This document shows, piece by piece, positions 22,546 through 33,200 of a DNA stretch of 64,000 bases. Source of the stretch: Telopea speciosissima. Lineage: Eukaryota > Streptophyta > Magnoliopsida > Proteales > Proteaceae. The translations under genes and the position numbers were made by a program. Numbering within the stretch: position 1 is the stretch's first letter; each line of letters opens with the position of its first letter. The stretch lies in the NCBI RefSeq assembly GCF_018873765.1, contig NC_057926.1, positions 49,405,043-49,469,042 on the forward strand. The letters run 5' to 3'. Below the pieces are notes generated by a model that was given only the letters and a program-made list of their open reading frames with translations, did not search any database and was not told the origin of the DNA.

Positions 22546-23559
22546 GGTGATTGATTCCAGCCAATTTCGTTCTGGATCGGAATCGACACTCACCAATTCC
22601 ATCTCTGATTCCACGTTTTAAAACCCTTGGTGTGTGATAATAGTCGACATCATTATCGGTGGCCTCCCACAGAATCGTTATCCCCACCAATTCACTGCCC
22701 CCTCCAATTCCTCATATGGGGATGAAAATGACCACCCTACCCCTTGTCCGAAAACACTGCCTAAGGTGGAATCCTCTCCCCTTATTAGAGGAATTGGAGG
22801 AATTGAAGAAATTGAAAGTGCCCGCAAATTGGAGGTGATAATTATTCCTCCCACATCCCCTTCTTCTCCAAGTAGGGGAATCTCATACTTTTGGGTCTGT
22901 TCTTAAGTTGACCATTCCTCATGTAATAACTCAAAAGCCTCCTGCATGTTTCAATGGAGAAAACTAGCATTGTAAAATTCTAGACAGCACGGTAAACCTG
23001 ACAGGATCTATCCCAATAGTTAATGGGCCAGTACCGGGTTATGGTCGTTTTAATGTTCGGTTGTAATCAGGATCCTCGATTGGCACCACCACTCCATATT
23101 AAACCCGGATTAACTCGTTTATAGCTTGAACCATCTGTTTATAGGCCAATAGCCCATTTACGGCTCGAGGATAGCCCGTTTTATACCATTTAGCCTTCCT
23201 ACAACCAATTTTTTTTTTGGTAACACTTTTTACAACCAGATTATAAATTGATTAACATGAATTCAATTATGATCGATAATCAACATGCCTATGAGGCCCA
23301 ACTAACTAAATGATTGATAATTATGCGACCCTTAAATTGATTGAGACCAATTAATTTCAACCAAAACCATGGTATGATTTTATTTTATTTTTGGTAAAAT
23401 AACTGATATAGAATAAAACCTTAGTCGTGGAAACAAATATTCAATCGACAAAAACTAGCACTTTTCCATGTGAACATATGAGAGTACCTGTGTGGGTTGG
23501 CTCTCCATTTTGCTCTAATACTTGGTGATAGAAAGTATCACACTAGGTGTTTGGTGCAT
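22546..23559. other. Intergenic, nothing recognised
   Basis: About 1 kb without a supported gene. There are GATTCC/GAATTGGAGG-rich patches and AT-rich DNA. Short open frames here show no recognisable protein signature. Confidence 0.4.
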
Positions 23560-26495
23560 ACATCAATTAGAACTATAAAACTCATCACAATAACATCAAA
23601 TGGATGATGGAGTATTGAAGGACAAGAGCTCTTAGCAAAATTTCCGCATTTTCGAGTATACTTCGAGTTGACATTGATCATAGTTGTACAACTTGTACGA
23701 TGAACAATGGCTGATAACTACCTTATGATTCCAGTACGCAATCATATGTCAGGTTCGTGAGAAAAGTGAAAGTTCTGAGTTTAGATGACATAAACACCAA
23801 CATGCACACTTCATCAATCTCTAACTTTTATACTTTCGATTTTAACATTAAGATTTCGTAAGATGATTAAAATTTACCTTCTGTATTCAAGTGGTTTAAG
23901 TTAAATGATTTATCTAGGTAAAAAAATGAAATTGGTTGCAAGTTTGAACAAGTGTTTATTTATTGAAATAATAATTTATTTATACTTACATTTTTTGAAA
24001 CCTAATAATAGGCATCTTATGCATTGAAAAGTGTAAGAAGACCACCCATTCTTCTTGTTTGTGTAATCGGAAGAAGTACACCTACTCTTGGTCAATTGTT
24101 TCCTTTCAGAGGTTGTTGAGTTCTACTGCTTCTACCCTGGGAGAGTGGAAACTTGTAGTTAACTATTATGTTACTATTCAAAAGAACAATTTATGATTAG
24201 TTAAAAATATGAAGGTCACCCCTTGAGCTGTGACATACTATGAATATATTAAAATCATGATGAATATTAACAAAAGTCCAAGTTCATTAAAGAATGGGGT
24301 TTTAAAGAATCTATATTCAAAACCAAACATTAAAGACGAACCCACAAAAAAAATGAAGTCAAGGTTACCATCATATGATATCAAATTAGAATGTTTGTAA
24401 AAATCCATATCCGAAAATGAACATTAAAATACAACCCAAAACACAATAAGATTAAAAAATATATATGTAAACTTAAAATTAAATAATACTTACCAAATAA
24501 ATTTTCATGATTGATTTCCTCCAATATCTTATTGCTGTCATTTGAATTCATCATGAGAATTCTTTTCCATTATTCTATTAACATACATTTGGATTGAAAT
24601 AGGAAAGCAGTTTATGATGAATTGTTATTAAATATGGCCGATGTCTGATTAGACCTTAATGCTATTGCAGTAAGGAAAAAGAAAAGGCTGATTAACAATT
24701 AGACAATACATTCAACAGCACAACAAATACTGTATCTTACTCTTTCACACCCCAAAGCCATTTAGTCATGCCGCATTCTGTTTTTATGCAATCAAGTCTT
24801 GTGACCCTTGAATACTGTTGGGTTGTGGCACAACCCATTATCATTTCATGAAGAGGCATCTGAATAATGATTCTGTTAGGTTGTAGTACAACCCATTATT
24901 ATTTCATGAAGAAACATCTAAATAATTCTGTTCGAGATGTGCACAGTAATGATGAATAGATGCCTTCAGACAATATACAGAGCCTAAAATTTAGTTTTGG
25001 ATGTTTTATTTAATCTTTAATTTATATATTTTTAGGAAACTTAAAAAAAAAAATTTGTTGAAAAATAACTAATTACTTCTTAGAAGGCCAGAAAACAACC
25101 TTCAAAATCAATCCACACCTCATGATTAGATATATTAAAAAAAATCTTATATTTAAAAATTAATTTAAAATTATCTAATTTCACTGTCATATAACAAAAT
25201 ATTCAATTGTTTGCCTTGTAGGATCCACTTTCTAATAAAATTTCCAACTTAATTTTGTTCAAGTTGTTTCCTAATTTTACGTCATTTCAAAGTGCTCGAA
25301 AAGAGGTTTAAAACAACGTTTGGATCAATTAAATTGTCTTACAGTGTAAAAGATATTATTTTTCAGAATTTTCAAGACAAAAATAAAAAAATAAAAACAA
25401 AAACAAAAAATTTCGGATCAGACCGGGTCATCCCACACCCTAATGAACCGCGTGAACTGATTACGTGTGGCCGTACCACAATGGAACTGTACCAGTTACG
25501 TTAGGCTAACACAAGCATGGTTCCTAATCTTGGTATTGGGATTAGATCACCGGATTGGATCAGGATCACCCAAACTCGGGTCAAATATGACACTTTTACC
25601 TCTATTTTTTTTTTAAAACAAAAAATCCATTTTTTTAACATTTTTACCCTTGCGGATGGATTAAATTGATCTCAGTATCACTATCAACCAAAATTGGCCA
25701 ATCCGATCCAAGATTACAGACCTTGGACACAAGCTAACCAACTCGTGCTTGACATCAAGTCAATTCAGCTTAGCCAGAGTCGGATCGAGTCGACCAAAAT
25801 CTTGGCTGTTTTCTACTTTACAGAATTAGGGTTTTGTGCAAGAGGTATACTTCTTATTTCTTCCTCTAGTAACCATATCATATTTACAGATTTGGAATGA
25901 AATTACATTGAGTTTACCTGTTCGTTCTTGTCCTCTAGTAACCATATCAATTTCCATTAAGTTGTACTACAGTCTAAAGATCAATATTGTTGTCTCTCTG
26001 TTGGGGTCATATGGTGGAAATAACCTGATATGGGTAGCACTGAGCAGTCAGGTTCAGGCCATTAAAACCTACCCTAATGATAAAAATGATGTGTAGCAAG
26101 GAATTAAGATCCTCTACAGTATTGGCGGGGCGACAGAAAGATGCAGTGAAATCTTATTCATAAGGATCCCCCTCTATATCTCAACCATTAGACAAGAGAG
26201 GTGAGGCGATGGGGTTGCAGAACACGTTTAACATCAAGGTGGTTGGTGGGGGAGATTAATCACCAAGTTGATGCAAAAAAAATTCAGGATAATACATGTA
26301 GAAGTATTTCATTTGTTCAAAATGAAATGATACACAACAATTGTAATTTATGAACTACAAATGTGGTCCTACATAGTTTTGATGCCCCCAACCAAACTAG
26401 CAACACTCAAAAAGCATAGTTAGGATAACACCGAGACATAAAAAGTTTATCCTTTCAAAGACCGACGAAAATTTTACAGAGACATTTCTGAAAAT
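23560..26495 (+). repeat. Tandem segmental duplication, unit 1 (includes block R3)
   Basis: The order of segments matches unit 2 (about 26537-33157). Shared landmarks: GATGACATAA-CACCAAC (23785), GGCATCTTATGCATTGAAAA (24012), AGTGGAAACTTGTAGTTA (24145), then R3 from about 24490, AATTAGGGTTTTG (25824), CTGATATGGGTAGCACTGAG (26027), and finally GAAAATTTTACAGAGACAT (26467). Unit 1 lacks the F-box-like gene and the LINE found in unit 2. Confidence 0.75.
26101..26140. mobile_element. MITE end or excision relic in unit 1
   Basis: Compared with unit 2 (GTGTAGCAAGATGCAATG near 32792), unit 1 carries about 38 extra bases that include GATCCTCTACAGTATTGGCG. This matches the terminal sequence of the MITE at 59194-59332, so it looks like one end or a footprint of that family. 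Confidence 0.5.
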
Positions 26496-26864
26496 TTTGA
26501 AATTGATAATAGTTGCACAAAGAACCATCGATGCAAAGTTTCTCTGATTTTAGATGACATAAGCACCAACACGCACACTCCATCAATCCCTAACTTTTAT
26601 ATTCTGAATTTCAATCTTAAGGATTTCGAAGCACGGTCAAAATTTCCTTTTTGTTTTCAAGTGGTCTTGGTTAAACGATTTATCTAACTAAAAAATGAAA
26701 TTGATTGAAATTTTGAACTAGTATTTGTTTATTTAAATAATAATTTATTTGTGCTTAAATATTTTGAACCCTGTTCATAGGCATCTTATGCATTGAAAAT
26801 AGAACTAAGTGTACTTTGCTAATGGATAATTGTTGAGTTATACTTCTACCCTCTGGTGTGGAAA

Positions 26865-28222
26865 CTTTTTTTTTCTTTTTTATAATTAAGAACCAGAATT
26901 TATAAACTAAGAAGTCATAGATACATGGTCTCCAAAGAAGTCAAAGTTATATTGTTTCTTCATGTGTGTATCAGCCCAAAAAATTGTGAGATAATAATAA
27001 GGTTAGGGTAAGTCAAAGATTTAAACTAAATTCCAGTTGAATTAGTTGTGATTTGGATTGAAATGGGAAAAAGAGGCCAAGGCCAAGGAGTTGAAGACTT
27101 GAAGTCGGTGCTAGGAGCAAACGATCCACCTTCTTACTGGCATACTATACTTCTTTGAGATCTATACCCAATAAAGAGGCATGACCCAGACCTTTCTCTA
27201 TGCTTGCCACTGTGGCCTCCATTTTCTGACTGGTACCCAAAAAACCTGCAGCCACCAAAATTATGCTTCCATCTACCAAATATCTTTTTAAAACTGGGTC
27301 ATTAGATCCTGCGCAAATCAAAACAGGAAAATGTAGTATAAGAAATTTTGCATTCCAAGAGAGGGTAAATATAATATACAATAGGTACATCACCAGGGAG
27401 AATAGGGATGGCGGATGTATATTAAAATCTGACACCCATTTAGAGACATTATGAAGGACCCAATGAGGATCAGGTTTAGCAACTCCATGAAGTTCCTAAG
27501 ACTCCAGATAAAATAACAAGTGATAACTAACACACAAAAAAACCAATAAATTAAGAGATTGTTTATCTAAATGCTTGGGAGTCAAAAGATATGCAGAGAT
27601 TATCCAAAGAATAAGCAGAAAGGAATTCTGTTCTCAATCCCAAAGGGCCCGCAACCCAAATCTACTGACCCATTCACATGATAGAAAAAGGTACCAATAG
27701 GATTCCACATTAGATTCACACAAAACACAAAATTGGATCCATTTGTATCCAATGTGGAATTCCTTCATTTAAAACATGCCAAAAAAAGTATTCTAATTTG
27801 ATATTTAAATGGTATTTCTGTCATTTCACAACAAACTCTCTGCCTAGCCACTGCAACAATCGTCCTCTGTCGTCGTCGTCTTCTTGTTCCTCTTCTTGTC
27901 CAACCCCACACGAGAGTAGCAGGTAAGTCCCTTCTCTTATAAGAAGTATTCAAAGATAACACCACCAAGAATATTTCTGTCTTGAAATAGCCACATATCT
28001 ATGTGACAATGAGAATTTAGTGGTCAACTTAACAGTGAATTTTCCATCCTTTGTAAGAATACACCAACACCAGTCATTAGCAAGAGAGATAGGAATCAAC
28101 ATAATTGAATGAACAACAACGGTAGGTGGATATGAGCTAAGTAAGGGAACATTCCATTCAGAACCATGAATAAAAGACCTAGTAAGAGTCTTAGAATCAC
28201 CACCATTAGACATATGGGGGAG
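26865..28222 (-). mobile_element. LINE remnant inserted in unit 2
   Basis: On the minus strand 28260-27950 encodes the segment just before a LINE zinc-binding domain (GSEWNVPLLSSY, IMLIPISLAND, WCILTKDGKFTVK). 27330-27145 resembles an RNase H-like tail (RYLVDGS, LGHASLLGIDLKEV). The plus-strand T-rich tract from 26865 is the poly-A tail. TGGAAAC occurs at both edges (26858-26864 and 28223-28229). Unit 1 has a single uninterrupted AGTGGAAACTTGTAG, i.e. the empty site. Open frames are short and broken. Confidence 0.65.
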
Positions 28223-30539
28223 TGGAAACTTGTAGTTAGTTACATCGATATTCAAAAGCACAAATTAATATGAAGGCCACCCCTTTAGCTAGCACATACT
28301 AGGAATATGTTACAATCTTGATGATTATTAGCAAAAGTCCAAGTTCATTGAAAAATGAAGTTTTAAAGAATCTATATTTAGAAACTAACATCAAAAGACG
28401 AATCTACAAAAAAAATTGGAGTCAAGGTTATCATCATGCGATATCAAACTAGAACGTTTATAAAAAATCATATTGAAAAAAGAGCATTAAAATATGATCC
28501 AAAACGTAAAAAGATTAAAGGAAATAAATAACACTTACCAAATAAATTTTCATGATTGATTTCCTCCAATATCTTATTTCTGTCATTTGAATTAATTCCA
28601 TCATGAGAATTCGATCTTTTCTTATATTCTAACAACATACATTTGGATTGAGAGAGGAAAGCATCTTGTGATGAATTATTATGAAATATGGCTGATGTGT
28701 TTGATTAGACCTTAATGCTATTGCAGTCTGGAAAAAGAAAAAGCTGATTAACAATTAAGCAACACATTCAAGAGCACAACAAATACTATATCTTACTCTT
28801 TCACACCCCAAAGCCATTTAATCATGCGCCATTCTGTTTTTATGCAATCAAGCCTTGTGACCCTTGAATTCTGTTGGGTTGTGGCACAATCCATTATCAT
28901 TTCATGAAGAGGCATCTGAATAATGATTCTATTGGGTTGTAGCACAACCCATTATTATTTCATGAAGAGGCATGCATCTAAATATTCTGTTGGAGGTGTA
29001 CACAGTAATGATGAATAGATACTTTTAAACGATATTATACAGAACCTAAAATTTGGTTTTAGATGTTCTGTTTATTCTTTGATTTACATTCAACACATTT
29101 TCAGGAACCTTTTAAAAAAATCTGTTGGAAAATCAGTAATTACTTCGTAGAAGAGGGCAAACAACCTGAAAATCAATCCATACGTCATGATTAGATATAT
29201 TTCATCATAAAAAAAATCTTATATTTAAAAATGATTTGAAAATATATAATTTCACTATCATTTTACACAATAATCAAATTTTGGCCTTATAGAATCCACT
29301 TTCGAATAAAATTTCCAACTTATTTTTGTCCTAGTTGTTTCCTAATTTTAGGCCATTTCAAAGTACTCGAAAAGATGTTTAAAACAACACTTGGATCACT
29401 TAATTTGTCTGACAGTGTAAAAGATATTATGTTTCAAAATTTCAAGGCAAAAAATCGGATTAGATTGGGTCATCCCACACCTTACTGAACCGCGTGAACT
29501 GATTACAAGCGACTGTACCATAATGGAACCGTACCTGTTTACCTGGGCCAAATATGACACTTTTGCCTATGTTTTTTATTTTTTTTACTCCTTTACCTTT
29601 GTCTATACAGATGTATCAGATCGGTCTCGACCAATACCAATCCAATCCAGATAAAATCAACCGATCCGATCCAAGATTACGAACCCTGGACACAAGCCAA
29701 CGACTCCACATCGACTGACTCGCACTTGACATCATATCAAGTCAGCATAGCCAGAATCGGATCGAGTCGGCTCAGAGTCTGAACCAAAATTTTGGTGCTT
29801 AGACGTATCTTGGCCGTTTTCTGCTTTACATAATTAGGGTTTTGGGCATGAGATACCCTTCTTATTAACCATGTCGTAATTGGAATGAAATTACATTGAG
29901 TTTACCTGGTCGTTCTTGTTCTTCTCTGATCGATCCCTGTCACGTGGTTCGTCTCCTCTTATTTTCTCCCTATGTTCTATGCTCTTCTCCCTCGACTCTG
30001 CCGGTCCTCTTATTTTATGTTCCACCCTTACTTCCCATTCCCCCTTACCAGCCTTCCTATCACCCCTCTTCGACCCTCACTTGGTACCCGAACACAGGTG
30101 TGACTCACCATGTTACCCCTAATATTCAGTCCTTATAGTCCTATGACACCTACAAGGTGTTCGGATCAGTTTCACGTCGGCAATGGTAAGGGCCTCCGCA
30201 TTTCAAATATTGGTAACTCCATTAATGTTCTTATAAAACTTAAAATATTTTGAGTGGACCTGTAAGCTATCCGAGCCGGGTTTTTTAACCCGAATCCGCA
30301 TTAATACATGTTAGCTAATCTGAAATCAGTTGTCACAAACTCATAATCTCATTTTGGAGAAATTAGTGAGTTGTGCTACTTCTTTATTACTTTGCTGCAA
30401 TCTTTCTTATTTGAATTCAAGCAAGTTCTGTTGTTATAATCACTATTAATTGGTAGAGGATTGGAACTTATTTATATTTTAGCTGCTGAAGTTCTTTTTT
30501 CTTACCTCTTGGTAGAAGGTATCATCCTGTGTAAAACGG

Positions 30540-31703
30540 TGGGGAAAGAGGAAGAGACTTGGTCCACACTCCCAGATCACCTTTTAATGTTAATTAGAGA
30601 AAAGCCTAAATAAGGCTAAATTTTGTTCAAAACTTGTATGTTGCTGCTCTCTGTAAGAATTGGTGGTTTGCATCTCCAATTGACTCCAACATAAACACCA
30701 CCAAGTTCTCATTGCCATGGATCATGGCTTATAGTGGTTTGGATAGCACTATACAAGAGTTTATAGATCCCTGGTACAAGAAGAAATATATCATTAACCT
30801 CCCAGATCTCCGTCGAGCCTGTGTCATTTACTCAAAAGAAGGATGGTTGCTTCTACTTAGGACAATTGGAGTGAATAATGAAGTGAGAGAAACACCAAGA
30901 GGAATGAAAAGTAAGGCCTATTCCCCATTGTTACTCAACCCTCTTACTAATGTTAGAATTGAGTTGCCAAAACTGCCTTATGTGTATCTGCTAGCTGGAA
31001 CATTCTCTATCAGCAATGGTGCTCTTAGCCATGTGGCCTTTGCTGCATTTGATGATGGTACGAACTTCTCTTTAAATGAGGGCTCTGTTTCTCCAAATTT
31101 CTTTGTAATCAACCTGACAGAGGTAAAAGTGGAGATGATGGAACATCATGGAAGTGGTTCAAGTATACACCAACTCCTGGGGTTAGATATATGAAATGTG
31201 TGGTTGGTTTCTTAATTCTTGGTGGTTTTTTGTACTGCTTTGATGCCTACGCAGGGATGCTTGTTATTTATTTGTTAACTCTTTCATGGAGAGAGTACCG
31301 GAGATTTGGAAATGTTGACATATAAAGTAACATTTTGGAGTGCGAGGGGCAAATCATTGTTATGCGAATGAGTGAACGGATGAATAGTTTCAGATTTTTC
31401 AAGTTGAATCTGAGCAACTCCTCTAATAATGATGAGGTTTATTGGGTGGAGCTAGAAGATGATGATGTACTCATACAGGACAGCATTTGGTTCACTGGAG
31501 ATAGGTCTTTCTCTTCTTTTACAAGAAAAGTATTGGACGGAGGAAGGTCAATGAAGAAAATAGTCAACAACATTATTCTCATCTACCAGGAGAATAATAC
31601 AGCAGCTAAGTGGATTTTCAGCAAAATTGATGGATTGGAGAACTGGGGTGTATATGTTGATCAAATTCCTGATTTCCCTCCATTTTGGGTGGACATTAAT
31701 TGA
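30540..31703 (+). pseudogene. F-box/DUF295 (KIB1-like) pseudogene
   Basis: The sequence follows plant F-box proteins with a KIB1-like DUF295 beta-propeller. An F-box start (TWSTLPDHLLMLIREKP) ends in a stop near 30610. After a frame change come VAALCKNWWFASPIDSN and the DUF295 body (LPDLRRACVIYSKEGWLLLL, LLNPLTNVRIELPKLP). A frameshift near 31130 moves the frame to WKWFKYTPTPGV and FLYCFDAYAGMLVIYL. There is an in-frame stop near 31326, then ECEGQIIVMRMSERMNSFRF, WVELEDDDVLIQDSIWFTGD and the end at 31703. At least two frame changes and two stops separate parts of one ancestral frame. Family members are usually single-exon, so introns are an unlikely explanation. It occurs only in duplication unit 2. 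Confidence 0.8.
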
Positions 31704-32009
31704 GATTTTTATTATGTTATAGAATTGTTAGCCTATTTGTATTCATGAGTATACTGTGGAATCAATTGATGCCTAAAATGAACTTCTTGAAACTTTTTGG
31801 TGAGCAGCAGTAAGAATACCAATCAACTAGTTGAAGTTTGGAAGAGCTCTTGCAATTCATAGAAGATTTTTGTTTTCAAAATTCAAGAGAACCCGTATAA
31901 CAACATTGAGTGGAAGATAGAAGTGGAGTAGACATTAAATAATATGCTGAAAATTAAATAAAAAATGAGAATGGAAAATTTTACAAATTCTATTAAGTGG
32001 AACACTTGG

Positions 32010-32114
32010 GCTGCGTTTGGTGTGTATTCTAGGTCGATAATGCATTCTAAGATGATTAAAACAACCATTTATAGCATCTTAGAATGAATTCCAGGAATGC
32101 ATACCAAACTCAGC
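32010..32114. mobile_element. Foldback MITE, about 105 bp
   Basis: Nearly the whole element is an inverted repeat: GCTGCGTTTGGTGTGTATTC on the left and the complement of GCTGAGTTTGGTATGCATTC on the right, with GCATTCTAAGATG arms inside. The GTTTGGT-type end is common in plant hAT/PIF MITEs. The target duplication is unclear. Confidence 0.7.
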
Positions 32115-33200
32115 TTTGGTGAAAGCAAGAAAAGAACTAGGGAATTCTGGGACATGTCCACCCAAAGTTCCTTCACAATTCCCTCGAGGAACATTTGGAT
32201 GTTTAGGTTTGAGCAGATCTATACCTGCAGGTGCTCTCTCTTCTATCCATCCTCAAGCCCAACACCTAAACCTGTCTATCTACTTTCATCTCCTTGATGA
32301 AACTGGCCTACATTGAGCCAGAATTGAACTTGCTTATCTTATCTGTACACAATTTTCTCCAGATTTTCAAGTTAACTGGTTGGGTTGTTTTCCCCCTTTC
32401 TTTGACAAAAAGGTTCCAAACCACTACCACCCCTATGAAAAGCAGGACTTGCACTGAATTATGCTCCCTTATCTGACTCTGCTTTCCATGAAAAGTTATT
32501 CAATCAAAATCTGAATTGATTCCATTGTAGTCAGAGAGTTATGACTTAGCTCTCGCATTAATCTGAACATTCCGACTTAGTAGGCTAAAGTCCACTTGAC
32601 AATAGCCAATGGCCGGTTGGAGAAATTATCTGATGAAGATCAGTTTCCATTAAGTTGTACTACAGTTTAAAAGTCAATATTGAAGTCTCTCTGTTGGGGT
32701 CATATGATGTCTTTGGTGGAAATAACCTGATATGGGTAGCACTGAGCAGACAAGCTCAGGCCATTGAAACCTACCCTAATGATAAAAATGATGTGTAGCA
32801 AGATGCAATGAAATCTTATACGCTAGGATTCCCCTCTGTATCTCAACCATTAGAGAAGGGAGAGAGAGGGTTTATAGTGGTGGAGAGATGGGGTTGCAGA
32901 ACAAGTCTATCATCAAGGTGGCTAGTGGGAGAGGTTGATCATCAAGTTGGTGCAAAAAAATTTAAGGATAATCAAAATGAGATGATACACAGAAATTGGA
33001 ATACATGAACTATAAAGCTACAAATGTGGTCCTACATAGCTTTGATGCCCCAACCAAAATAGCAACACTCAAAAAACATAGTTCAGGACAACACCGTGAC
33101 ATTAACAGTTTATCCTCTCAAAGACCGATGAAAATTTTACAGAGACATGTCTTAAAGTTGTCACGGTACATGACTACAAATTAGACTCTTTATGATACTA
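32115..33200. other. 3' flank of DJ-1D and end of the duplication unit
   Basis: No recognised gene. 32640-33157 is the right part of duplication unit 2. The overlapping short open frames at 32097-32320 match nothing I recognise. Confidence 0.4.

Larger units (their letters stand above)
26537..33157 (+). repeat. Tandem segmental duplication, unit 2 (includes block R4)
   Basis: Same segment order as unit 1: GATGACATAAGCACCAAC (26556), GGCATCTTATGCATTGAAAA (26781), a LINE insertion (about 26865-28222), R4 (28535-29910), a 2.7-kb stretch absent from unit 1 that contains the F-box/DUF295 relic, then CTGATATGGGTAGCACTGAG (32727) and GAAAATTTTACAGAGACATG (33131). It ends about 45 bases from the stop codon of DJ-1D. 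Both units share a derived internal duplication around CACAACCCATTAT (24827-24930 and 28873-28990). Confidence 0.75.

Noticed and set aside
32097..32320. Two overlapping plus-strand open frames after the MITE at 32010-32114
   Set aside because: Neither shows a recognisable domain or splice context, and they are short and overlapping.
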